Below are positions 15,990-25,864 of a stretch of DNA of 64,000 bases, in pieces (the stretch's first letter is position 1; the number at the start of each line of letters is the position of its first letter). The notes beneath the pieces are model-generated. The model searched no databases and had not been told where the DNA came from. It saw only the letters and a program-made list of their open reading frames with translations. A program made the position numbers and the translations under genes. The DNA is taken from contig NZ_JACRYT010000006.1 of assembly GCF_014333425.1 (NCBI RefSeq), positions 62,001 through 126,000 of the forward strand. Direction: 5' to 3'. The DNA is from Zhenpiania hominis (GTDB lineage Bacteria > Bacillota > Clostridia > Peptostreptococcales > Anaerovoracaceae).

Positions 15990-18318
15990 AAGGAAACTTG
16001 AGATCGTAGTAGGAGGGTTATTTCATGATATTGGAAAGCCCCTTTATCGTTATCTTGATCAGAGAAATCATAGCCTGTCGGGTTATGATTGGCTGAAAGA
16101 AATTGGGATAGAAGATGAAGAAATTTTGCGGCAGGTTCGGTATCATCATGCGGCCTATTTAAAAAAAGCTGAAATACCAGACGATTCCTTGGCCTATATT
16201 ACATATTGGGCAGACAATGTTGCTGCGGGAGTAGATCGCAGAGAAGAGGCGTTATCAGAGAATTCCACGCCGTATGCAAGGGATCTCCCGTTGAGCAGTA
16301 TTTTTAATATCCTAAATGGAAATCACCAAAACTATGTCTATTCAACGGTACTTCCTTCTGATGAAAGGGAGATTATCTATCCTGAGGAAAAGATAAATGC
16401 GTTGGAAGAGTCCGATTACGGAAAGATTATAGAAAACATCAGGAATGTATTAAAAGGAATGGAATGGAAAGACGAATATATTAATTCTCTTCTTGAGGTC
16501 ATGGAAGCGAATTTATCCTATATTCCATCCTCAACATCGACTACACAAATCGCAGATGTTTCACTGTATGATCATGTGAAGATTACCGCGGCAGTCGGTT
16601 CTTGTATTTTAGATTATACAAAAGAAAAACAAATTACGGATTTTCGGAAGGCTCTATTTAAAGAAGGAAAGGTGTTTTATGATGAAGAGGCCTTCCTCCT
16701 CTGTAGTATGGATATTTCAGGAATTCAGAATTTTATTTATACAATTACGGCATCAAGGGCGCTGAAAAATCTCAGAGCAAGATCCTTTTATTTGGAGATT
16801 ATGATGGAGCATATTGTGGATCAATTGTTAAGTAAATTAGAACTGTCGAGAGCAAACCTGATCTATACTGGAGGGGGACATGCCTATCTGTTACTTCCAA
16901 ATACGAAAACGTGCCGGGCAAATGTAAATGAGTTTGAAAAACATCTGAACGAATGGCTGCGGGATAATTTTGATACGGCTCTTTATATGGCAATCGGATA
17001 TGTTCCCTGTTCTGCCAATCAATTAATGAATGAGCCAAAAGGCGAAGGAACTTACAGAGGAATTTTTCATAAGGTTTCGTCCATCTTATCAGAAAAAAAG
17101 GCTCATCGATATAACGGTGATGATATTCGGATACTGAATGGTCAAACGCAGGGTGAGCATGAACGTGAGTGTAAGGTCTGCGGACGAAGCGATCGACTGG
17201 TGAATGATGACCGGTGTGAGATTTGTTATGGCCTGGAGACTCTGGCAAATGATATTATGGAGAAGGATTTTGTCGTGATTCTTTCCCAAAAACCGGAAAT
17301 ATCAGCGGTGATTCTTCCTGGAGGTTGCTATATGATTATGGAAGATGAAAAACAGCTGACCAATCGGATGAAAAACGATCCATATTATGTTAGAACATAT
17401 GGGAAGAACAGAATGTTCACAGGAGTACATATTGCGACCAAGTTATGGACAGGAGATTATAAATCGGCAAAAGAGTTTTCAGAGTTGGCAGGTGCGGCTA
17501 CTGGTGCAAGGCGGCTGGGAGTGCTGCGAGCGGATGTGGATAATCTCGGACAGGCTTTTGTTGCGGGATTTGATGAAGACCATGTGAGTCTTTCCAGAAC
17601 AGCTGCTTTTTCCAGAAAGCTATCCGTCTTTTTTAAACTATATATCAATACTGTTTTGCGAAACCCACAGTTTGTATTAGGAGATAAGCAATCGGAATAC
17701 AGAAACGCTTTGATTGTATACTCTGGAGGCGATGATGTTTTTGTAGTTGGTTCCTGGGATGATATGATAGGATTTGCTATCGATTTAAATGACAGCTTGA
17801 AACGGTTCAGCCAGGGTACATTGAAGATTTCTGCGGGAATTGGTATGTTCCATGAGAAATATCCGATCTCCGCAATGGCTTATGAAACCGGAAGGCTGGA
17901 AGAGTGTTCAAAATCAAAGGATGAAAAAAACAGCATAACTTTGTTTTATCCGGAAGAGCAGAGAATGGGAGAAAGCAGCACATATGGCTGGGATGAATTG
18001 AAAGAACAGGTAATCGGGGAAAAGCTGACTTTGCTTCAGAACTATTTCAAAAAGATTCCGGAAAAAGGAAACAGTATGTTGTATAAAATGCTGGGATTTA
18101 TTCGCAATAAAGATAAAGATCGGATTAATCTTGCGCGCTATGCGTATCTGCTGGCGCGGATAGAACCTGAGAAAGACGATACTCCGGAACGAAAAGAATT
18201 ATATCAGGAATTCTCCCAGAAAATGTACAAATGGATTCAGAATGAAGAAGATACAAAACAATTGATCACAGCAATTTACTTGTTTGTGTACCTCAATCGC
18301 AAAAAGGAGGAGAAATAA
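15982..18318 (+). CDS. csm1: Cas10/Csm1, large subunit of the type III-A effector
   Basis: This 778-residue Cas10 is the signalling and DNase subunit of the Csm complex. An intact HD nuclease motif is at the N-terminus (GLFHDIGKP, residues 12-20, and a second set VRYHHAAYL). The first palm domain follows (CSMDISGIQNFIYT), then a treble-clef zinc finger with two CxxC pairs (CKVCGR, CEICYG) around residues 394-415. The catalytic GGDD of the cyclase palm is at residues 582-585 (VYSGGDDVFVVG), so it should make cyclic oligoadenylates from ATP when target RNA binds. Those messengers would activate the Csm6 encoded at 27212. Both activities look intact. Confidence 0.95.
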   Translation: MDKRKLEIVVGGLFHDIGKPLYRYLDQRNHSLSGYDWLKEIGIEDEEILRQVRYHHAAYLKKAEIPDDSLAYITYWADNVAAGVDRREEALSENSTPYARDLPLSSIFNILNGNHQNYVYSTVLPSDEREIIYPEEKINALEESDYGKIIENIRNVLKGMEWKDEYINSLLEVMEANLSYIPSSTSTTQIADVSLYDHVKITAAVGSCILDYTKEKQITDFRKALFKEGKVFYDEEAFLLCSMDISGIQNFIYTITASRALKNLRARSFYLEIMMEHIVDQLLSKLELSRANLIYTGGGHAYLLLPNTKTCRANVNEFEKHLNEWLRDNFDTALYMAIGYVPCSANQLMNEPKGEGTYRGIFHKVSSILSEKKAHRYNGDDIRILNGQTQGEHERECKVCGRSDRLVNDDRCEICYGLETLANDIMEKDFVVILSQKPEISAVILPGGCYMIMEDEKQLTNRMKNDPYYVRTYGKNRMFTGVHIATKLWTGDYKSAKEFSELAGAATGARRLGVLRADVDNLGQAFVAGFDEDHVSLSRTAAFSRKLSVFFKLYINTVLRNPQFVLGDKQSEYRNALIVYSGGDDVFVVGSWDDMIGFAIDLNDSLKRFSQGTLKISAGIGMFHEKYPISAMAYETGRLEECSKSKDEKNSITLFYPEEQRMGESSTYGWDELKEQVIGEKLTLLQNYFKKIPEKGNSMLYKMLGFIRNKDKDRINLARYAYLLARIEPEKDDTPERKELYQEFSQKMYKWIQNEEDTKQLITAIYLFVYLNRKKEEK

Positions 18319-18707
18319 TGGAGAAACTTACAGCAACGAATTATGTAGATCTTGCGGAAGATGTGATTAAAAACATGCTCCAAACAGATCGGCGGGGAAA
18401 TAAGAGTATTGCACTTACTTCATCTCAGATTCGGAATCTTTTATCACTTGTAAACAGCGTATATATTGACGCGGTAGATAGCAAAAGTGAGAAACTAAGG
18501 GAGTCTCTTCAAGGGAAAGTGCAATATCTCAGATTGCGCTTTGTTTATGCAGCTGGCAGAGAAAAGGATGTAGAAGAATTTGTAAAAAAGGCGCATATTA
18601 TTAGCTATTTGAAAGCGATTGGCGACAATAAAGAGAGTTTGTTGCTTTTCTGCAAATACATGGAAGCGTTAGTTGCATATCATAAATTTTATGGCAGACG
18701 AGATTAA
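18318..18707 (+). CDS. csm2: Csm2, small subunit of the type III-A effector
   Basis: This 129-residue, mostly helical protein is Csm2, which lines the Csm filament along the crRNA-target duplex. The characteristic segment LTSSQIRNLLSLVNSVY is near residue 35, followed by a Lys/Glu-rich helix (LQGKVQYLRLRFVYAAGRE). The ATG overlaps the cas10 stop by one base, fixing its place in the operon. Length fits the family (120-150 residues). Confidence 0.88.
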   Translation: MEKLTATNYVDLAEDVIKNMLQTDRRGNKSIALTSSQIRNLLSLVNSVYIDAVDSKSEKLRESLQGKVQYLRLRFVYAAGREKDVEEFVKKAHIISYLKAIGDNKESLLLFCKYMEALVAYHKFYGRRD

Positions 18708-18722
18708 ACGGAGGAGAGAAAA

Positions 18723-19403
18723 ATGTTCAGTAAAATTGAAATTACAGGAGTTATTGAAGTTATCACTGGAATGCATATTGGCGCGTCTGACAGTTTCTCC
18801 GCAATCGGAGCGATTGATACACCAGTTGTGCGAGATCCGGTAAGTCGTCTGCCGATTATTCCGGGCAGCAGCTTGAAAGGAAAAATGAGATCGCTCCTTG
18901 CGAAAGCCTACAATAAAAGAACCCTGAGTGAGCATAATGATGATGACGCAAGGATTATTCGTCTTTTTGGAGCAAGTAAGGGAAAAGAAGATGGGAATCC
19001 GCAGAGGAGCCGTCTGATCTTTTCAGACGCAATACTGAATAATAAAGAAGAATTGGAAGAACTAGGGGCTGATTCTGTAACGGAAGTGAAAGAAGAAAAC
19101 AGTATTAACAGAATTTCCGGTGTGGCAAACCCGAGACAGTTGGAACGGACAATCCGCGGCGCGAAATTTCCGCTTTCCATTATTTATGATGCAGATGATC
19201 CGGAAAAAGTTGTGGAGGATTTCAAAGTGATTGCAGACGGACTGAAACTTCTCCAGTATGACTATATTGGAGGGCATGGCTCCAGGGGATATGGAAAAAT
19301 TCAATTTAAAAGTCTGGAAGCAGATGTTGTAATAGGTGGAGACGAGGTAAGTGATGCGACGATAGAAGCATGTGAAATGCTGTTAAAGGAAGTGCAGGGA
19401 TGA
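18723..19403 (+). CDS. csm3: Csm3, backbone RAMP and target-RNA nuclease
   Basis: This 226-residue Csm3 polymerises along the crRNA and cuts bound target RNA at 6-nt intervals. The catalytic aspartate expected near position 33 is present as D32 in GAIDTPVVRDP. The RAMP Gly-rich signature is IIPGSSLKGKMRSLLA, and the C-terminal IGGHGSRGYGKIQF completes the fold. It has a GGAGGAG site and a 4-nt overlap with csm4. Nothing appears broken. Confidence 0.94.
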   Translation: MFSKIEITGVIEVITGMHIGASDSFSAIGAIDTPVVRDPVSRLPIIPGSSLKGKMRSLLAKAYNKRTLSEHNDDDARIIRLFGASKGKEDGNPQRSRLIFSDAILNNKEELEELGADSVTEVKEENSINRISGVANPRQLERTIRGAKFPLSIIYDADDPEKVVEDFKVIADGLKLLQYDYIGGHGSRGYGKIQFKSLEADVVIGGDEVSDATIEACEMLLKEVQG

Positions 19404-20332
19404 ATTATCGTATATACAAACTTCAATTTAAAACAGGTCTCCATGTAGGACGCGGAAAACTGACAGATGGAGCAGCGTCTTTTTATGCGGACACTTTATT
19501 TTCCGCGTTATGTAAGGAAGCATTAAAGCTAGGTGGAGAAAAAATGCTTGCCCAACTGGTGGATCGGGTGCAAGGGGGACAAATCCGCCTGTCAGATGGA
19601 TTTCCATATATTGCAAACAGACTCTATATTCCAAAACCGATGCTGTTAATTAAAGGCGCAGAAGAGAGTGACTCAAAAGAAAAGAAAGCTTATAAAAAAA
19701 TGGAATACATTCCTTTGGATCAATTTGAGATCTATCTGCAGGGAAAGATGGATGTCAGAAAAGAAACCAATTATTTTGGAGAAAATTTTGGAACGTATGG
19801 TGTGCGTGCGATGGCAAAGGTAGAAAAGGGGAAGGATGCAGAGCCTTATTCGGTTGGAGTCTATTATTTCAAAGAAGGCGCAGGCTTATATGTGATTGTA
19901 GGGTTTGAAGAAGAGGAAGATTCCTGGCTCTTGGATCTTTTTGAAAGCCTGTCCTATACAGGAATCGGCGGAAAACGGTCTTCCGGTTTGGGGAAATTTG
20001 TTCTAAACGTATCAAGCATGGATGATAAATTGGAGGCTGGACTAAACCATACCTCCGAAGGAGCCTGCTATATGGCGCTTTCTCTGTGTTTGCCATCTGA
20101 GAAAGAATTAGATAAGGCGATAGAGAATGCGCGATATGGGATGCTAAAAAGGAGCGGCTTTATCAGTTCTGAGTCTTATGCGGCGACTTTTCGTAAGAAA
20201 AGGACTCTTTTTACATTCAAAGCCGGGTCCTGTTTTAAAAAAACATTTGATGGTATTGTAGCGGATGTATCAGAAGGCGGGAACCATCCGGTATATTGCT
20301 ACGCGAAAGCAATGTTAATGGAGATTGGTTAA
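19400..20332 (+). CDS. csm4: Csm4, crRNA 5'-handle binding RAMP
   Basis: This 310-residue RAMP caps the complex next to Cas10 and holds the crRNA 5' handle. Landmarks are LHVGRGKLTDGAASFYADTLFSAL at the start, a central LYVIVGFEEEED strand and the Gly-rich loop SYTGIGGKRSSGLGKF around residue 190. Its start overlaps the csm3 stop (ATGA), and its end abuts csm5. Length fits family members of 290-330 residues. Confidence 0.92.
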   Translation: MNYRIYKLQFKTGLHVGRGKLTDGAASFYADTLFSALCKEALKLGGEKMLAQLVDRVQGGQIRLSDGFPYIANRLYIPKPMLLIKGAEESDSKEKKAYKKMEYIPLDQFEIYLQGKMDVRKETNYFGENFGTYGVRAMAKVEKGKDAEPYSVGVYYFKEGAGLYVIVGFEEEEDSWLLDLFESLSYTGIGGKRSSGLGKFVLNVSSMDDKLEAGLNHTSEGACYMALSLCLPSEKELDKAIENARYGMLKRSGFISSESYAATFRKKRTLFTFKAGSCFKKTFDGIVADVSEGGNHPVYCYAKAMLMEIG

Positions 20333-20333
20333 A

Positions 20334-21440
20334 ATGAAACATTTTTTAGAGACGCATCAGGTGAAGCTTACTACAATCGGACCAGTGTTTATTGGTTCCG
20401 GTGAATTACTGATGAAAAAAGAATATATTTTGGATCGAAAGAAACGGCGGGTTTCGATCGTTAATCCGAATAAATTTTTTCAGTTCTTAAAAAAGCAACA
20501 TAAGATGGATAGCTATGAACAATTTATTTTGAAAGAAAATGCTCCGCTTCATGTTTGGCTGAAAAAGCAAAATATTTCCGATAGTGAAATAAAACAGTTT
20601 TTAGCATATGAGCTGGATAGCGGTGATATAGCAGAATTGAACAAGGTTAAACCTGTGGAGTTGTTTCAAAAAGATTTATATGGAAAACCATATATTCCGG
20701 GAAGCAGTCTGAAAGGTGCTATTCGAACCGCTTTGCTTGGAGACGACATCTATAATAATCCGGAATTATATGGAGCGGAGAGTGAAAATATTCGAAATGT
20801 AGAATTTAAAAAGAGGACGTCTTACCTAAAAAAAGAAATAAATCGTGTGGAGCAGAAGTTCTTTTTCACGAAAAACAGACCGGAAACCAGACGCGGAGAT
20901 GCTGTAAATGACGTAATGAGTGGACTACGCATCAGTGACAGCAAACCGCTATCCGTAAAAGATCTTACGTTATGTCAGAAGATCGATGTACATGTGAAAG
21001 GAAATGAAAAAGAGTTGTCAATTGTACGAGAATGTTTAAAACCAGGCACTGAGGTGCAGTTTATTATGACGATTGATCGAACAGAGTGCAAGTATACGAT
21101 TGAGCAAATACGTCAAAGCATCAATGGATTTCTTAAGTCTTATAATGAATTATTTCTCAAAAGTTTTTCGAATGGAACCTTATTTGAAAAAGACGTGATT
21201 TATCTCGGCGGCGGGGTTGGATTTGTCTCCAAAACAGTGACACATCCATTATTGAAAGACAATCCTAAACGAATCCAAGTGGTCAGTGAAGTGGTTAACA
21301 ATACGTTAAGTAAAAAGGCAAAAATTGAGCATAAGCATAATCAAGATAGAATTCTCGGTGTCTCGCCGCACACATGTAAACTGACTCAATTTGATGGAGG
21401 ACTATATCAGATGGGAGCGTGTGAAATTGAAATTATGTAG
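20334..21440 (+). CDS. csm5: Csm5, crRNA 3'-end RAMP
   Basis: This 368-residue RAMP caps the crRNA 3' side and recruits trimming nucleases. The start at 20334 is preferred over an in-frame TTG at 20325 because GGAG lies about 11 nt upstream. Signatures are TTIGPVFIGSGELLMKKEYI near the N-terminus, the canonical PYIPGSSLKGAIRTALL near residue 120 and the Gly-rich YLGGGVGFVSKTV near residue 290. It is the last gene before the array; the leader begins at its stop codon. Confidence 0.92.
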   Translation: MKHFLETHQVKLTTIGPVFIGSGELLMKKEYILDRKKRRVSIVNPNKFFQFLKKQHKMDSYEQFILKENAPLHVWLKKQNISDSEIKQFLAYELDSGDIAELNKVKPVELFQKDLYGKPYIPGSSLKGAIRTALLGDDIYNNPELYGAESENIRNVEFKKRTSYLKKEINRVEQKFFFTKNRPETRRGDAVNDVMSGLRISDSKPLSVKDLTLCQKIDVHVKGNEKELSIVRECLKPGTEVQFIMTIDRTECKYTIEQIRQSINGFLKSYNELFLKSFSNGTLFEKDVIYLGGGVGFVSKTVTHPLLKDNPKRIQVVSEVVNNTLSKKAKIEHKHNQDRILGVSPHTCKLTQFDGGLYQMGACEIEIM

Positions 21441-21573
21441 TTTGAGCCGAAGTTGGAGTTTCAATAGATTTCTGGATTTTAAAAGCGATCCCCCTGAGAG
21501 AAGCAGGCGAACTTTGGTTTTAGCCGCAAAGCGGAGCAGATATGATTGGAAATGCTGAGGTTGTGGCGGCAGG
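21441..21573 (+). promoter_or_regulatory. Leader of the type III-A CRISPR array
   Basis: The 133 nt between csm5 and the first repeat should hold the array promoter and the spacer-integration anchor. Visible details are a GATCCCCCTGAGAG stretch around 21487, which echoes the centre of the repeat, and a small hairpin GCCGC-AAA-GCGG around 21526. The leader is placed on this side because the repeats at the opposite end (25.46-25.78 kb) are degenerate, as expected of an old, leader-distal end. Confidence 0.6.
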
Positions 21574-24500
21574 ATTAGAAGAGATAGATCCCCTGAAGGG
21601 GACGGAAACGTTGAGGTTGAGTTTTTCAACATCGACCAGCCGCTCAACATTAGAAGAGATAGATCCCCTGAAGGGGACGGAAACGTGCGATACACCAATA
21701 TAAATAATCATCATCATCTATTAGAAGAGATAGATCCCCTGAAGGGGACGGAAACTTTTTGTTCCGTACATCTTCTTACTCTCCTTTTTTTCTTAATTAG
21801 AAGAGATAGATCCCCTGAAGGGGACGGAAACAAAATGAATAGTTTTAGCGAGTGCCTGAAAAAATTAGAAGAGATAGATCCCCTGAAGGGGACGGAAACC
21901 TTTTTTTAAAGCTGTAATAATATTCATTTTTTCTATTAGAAGAGATAGATCCCCTGAAGGGGACGGAAACTTTCAGTTTAATGTCAGTTAACACATAATC
22001 CCAAGCAGTTATTAGAAGAGATAGATCCCCTGAAGGGGACGGAAACAGCTTCTTATACATTTTCCTTCCTCCTATTTTTATTAGAAGAGATAGATCCCCT
22101 GAAGGGGACGGAAACTACATTACAGGAGACAATGGGGCCGGCATTAAGAATTAGAAGAGATAGATCCCCTGAAGGGGACGGAAACTGAAGTTTGATTTCT
22201 TTTTTCACTTCTTCCCTTCCATTAGAAGAGATAGATCCCCTGAAGGGGACGGAAACGAATTAATAAGTTGTCCAGATGACATAGAAAATTTTGATTAGAA
22301 GAGATAGATCCCCTGAAGGGGACGGAAACTACATTCAAAACTCGCATTATCTCATTTAGTATATATTAGAAGAGATAGATCCCCTGAAGGGGACGGAAAC
22401 GATTCTAGAAAATGTCGGAGCATTTGAAAGCATGGATTAGAAGAGATAGATCCCCTGAAGGGGACGGAAACAATTTTTAAAATTTTCTTCTTCATTTTTT
22501 TCTCCATTAGAAGAGATAGATCCCCTGAAGGGGACGGAAACAAGCAGAGATGTCAAAAAAGTCCTCGTCAAATTCATTAGAAGAATTAGAAGAGATAGAT
22601 CCCCTGAAGGGGACGGAAACAGGATTCAGAAACATTTTGTTCAGTTCTTGTCAATTAGAAGAGATAGATCCCCTGAAGGGGACGGAAACTTTTTTTTTCT
22701 GATTTCCGCTTTCTGTCAATACATAAGATTAGAAGAGATAGATCCCCTGAAGGGGACGGAAACTTTTCAATTCAGCTGTAAATTTTTCCCATTCTTATTA
22801 GAAGAGATAGATCCCCTGAAGGGGACGGAAACATTTTTATGAAATTGTATTTACACAACCAGAACTACAATTAGAAGAGATAGATCCCCTGAAGGGGACG
22901 GAAACGCAGATTTTAAATTTTTTATTCATTAATTTTGCTCCTCATTAGAAGAGATAGATCCCCTGAAGGGGACGGAAACGATATTCACATGTAAACGAAA
23001 AATAGCTTTGTTTTCTATTAGAAGAGATAGATCCCCTGAAGGGGACGGAAACGACAAAGTGTCCTCGTACTCTGGCCACCATCTATTACAATTAGAAGAG
23101 ATAGATCCCCTGAAGGGGACGGAAACGCGCTGTATTTTTCTAAAAAATCAACTGCAAGATTCAATTAGAAGAGATAGATCCCCTGAAGGGGACGGAAACT
23201 ATCAGGTCTATCAGGGATTTTATTATGTCCATCTTATTAGAAGAGATAGATCCCCAGAAGGGGACGGAAACCTTTTCGCACGTGCAATCTTTACATGTGC
23301 GTTTGAAATTGATTAGAAGAGATAGATCCCCTGAAGGGGACGGAAACCGATCTTTACTTCCTTTTCTTTTACAGTTAAATATTAGAAGAGATAGATCCCC
23401 TGAAGGGGACGGAAACTTTGTCAATAATTTTTTTAAAGATATTCATTTATTACATTAGAAGAGATAGATCCCCTGAAGGGGACGGAAACTTACGATATTC
23501 AATTTTGATGAAAGTAACTTCGTGTTTATTAGAAGAGATAGATCCCCTGAAGGGGACGGAAACCTGCTCCACCGCATAAGCTACTTCTTCAAATGTCCAT
23601 TAGAAGAGATAGATCCCCTGAAGGGGACGGAAACCTAGATTCCACCCGGCGAAAAAAAGCAGAGTGGCTAAAATTAGAAGAGATAGATCCCCTGAAGGGG
23701 ACGGAAACCCGTTTACTTTTCGCCATTGTCGCAAGTCTCCGTTAAGTTAGAAGAGATAGATCCCCTGAAGGGGACGGAAACCTATACTTATATGTCATTA
23801 TTCTATTCCACGTGTCTGTAATTAGAAGAGATAGATCCCCTGAAGGGGACGGAAACCTTATAGGGTGTGTGGCTTAATACCATGCTAACAGTTTAGAAGA
23901 GATAGATCCCCTGAAGGGGACGGAAACGAAAGCGGATATTTTTTTTATTCTTTCTTGTAATTTTTTAGAAGAGATAGATCCCCTGAAGGGGACGGAAACC
24001 GGAGGATCAAAAATGAAAAACATATATACAAAAGAAATTAGAAGAGATAGATCCCCTGAAGGGGACGGAAACCAGCTTGCATATACGGAAAAAAAGGACT
24101 TGCGTTTTTAGAAGAGATAGATCCCCTGAAGGGGACGGAAACGTTGTACTTGCATTGAATCACTAAACAATTGTGATTTAGAAGAGATAGATCCCCTGAA
24201 GGGGACGGAAACTAAGTGCTACATATTCTTTTATTAATCTACGAATTATTAGAAGAGATAGATCCCCTGAAGGGGACGGAAACTTCTTGATGAGAAATGC
24301 ATAGATCATCTAAAATTTTTTAGAAGAGATAGATCCCCTGAAGGGGACGGAAACTCCCCGATGATGTAAGGCTTCTTCCACTGCTCGCTTAGAAGAGATA
24401 GATCCCCTGAAGGGGACGGAAACACAGTCCCGGAAAACTTCTGATAATATTCATTTGCTTTTTAGAAGAGATAGATCCCCTGAAGGGGACGGAAACTCGT

Positions 24501-25783
24501 TTGTCATTTTTTAAAATCTCCTTTTCTTTTTTTAGAAGAGATAGATCCCCTGAAGGGGACGGAAACTAACCGCCCCGTTGTACTTGCATTGAATCACTAA
24601 GTTAGAAGAGATAGATCCCCTGAAGGGGACGGAAACTAACCGCCCCGTTGTACTTGCATTGAATCACTAAGTTAGAAGAGATAGATCCCCTGAAGGGGAC
24701 GGAAACTTCTCCTCCTATTAGGTTTTACCTTTTTAATTCAATCTTTTTTAGAAGAGATAGATCCCCTGAAGGGGACGGAAACTTGCCCCTCAACTTGATT
24801 ATAGTATACTCTAATTTTTAGAAGAGATAGATCCCCTGAAGGGGACGGAAACTTTAACGACACCAGGACAAAGTATCCTCATATTCGTTAGAAGAGATAG
24901 ATCCCCTGAAGGGGACGGAAACTTCATCTCTTGGGCAACGAATTTCAAGATCCATGTGTTAGAAGAGATAGATCCCCTGAAGGGGACGGAAACTAGTAAT
25001 TCAAAAATGTCCACCTGCCTTTCGTCTGTTTAGAAGAGATAGATCCCCTGAAGGGGACGGAAACTGATTGCCATTTCCATTGCACAATCGAAAGATGGTT
25101 AGAAGAGATAGATCCCCTGAAGGGGACGGAAACAATTATTTTTTTACTTTTTATTATAATTTATTTGTTCTTAGAAGAGATAGATCCCCTGAAGGGGACG
25201 GAAACGCAGAACACATTGCCGCATCTTTGCTAATAACTTGTTAGAAGAGATAGATCCCCTGAAGGGGACGGAAACGAAAATGTGCCATAATCTACGTATC
25301 CATGTTCCTGTCTTAGAAGAGATAGATCCCCTGAAGGGGACGGAAACGGCTTGTATTCTGCGATGTAGATCCAAGCTCCGATAACATTAGAAGAGATAGA
25401 TCCCCTGAAGGGGACGGAAACTGCCATGTTTTCCTCCTTTCTGATATTCTGTGATATAATTAGAAAAGATAGAGCCTCAGAAGGGGACGGAAACTTGGAA
25501 GCGTTCCAGTTCACGTTGCCTTTTGTGAATTAGAAGAGATAGCTCCCCTGAAGGGGACGGAAACTTGCCGACAGTTTGCTATACACGATGTTCACAGTTT
25601 TATTAGAAGAGATAGATCCCCAAAAGGGGACGGAAACAGACGGTTCTCAATCTTATTGACTCTCGTTTCCAGTATTAGAAAAGATAGCTCCCCAGAAGGG
25701 GACGGAGATTCGAGCGGGCATTTCCGGACGGCGCTGGAACCTGTTCTCTTAGAAGAGATGAAACCTCCGAAAGGGGATAATAA
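21574..25783 (+). CRISPR. Type III-A CRISPR array, 59 repeats and 58 spacers
   Basis: I count 59 repeats by hand. Each 36-nt unit begins ATTAGAAGAGATAG, holds the palindrome TCCCC-TGAA-GGGGA and ends CGGAAAC. Spacers run from 32 to 43 nt, mostly 33-38. Repeats 1-54 are nearly identical (one T-to-A change at 23236-23271), while units at 25459, 25529, 25602, 25674 and 25748 carry growing numbers of changes, the last being barely recognisable; that is the trailer end. In the first 30 units the first base is always A, whereas between 23746 and about 25312 it is mostly T, G or C. Two spacers (24567-24600 and 24637-24670) are identical. The reading frames through this region are translated repeats, not genes. 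Confidence 0.98.
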
Positions 25784-25864
25784 GGCTATAATTATGGAGT
25801 TATAAATGAATCCAACCCATATGTGGGGTCTAGATGGCTCGTAATGGAAGAATGGAGGAAGATG

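Noticed and set aside
21402..25514. Protein genes inside the CRISPR array (frames with RRDRSPEGDGN or PSPSGDLSLL repeats)
   Set aside because: They are the repeat translated in different frames, with spacers between; no ribosome sites and no conserved product.
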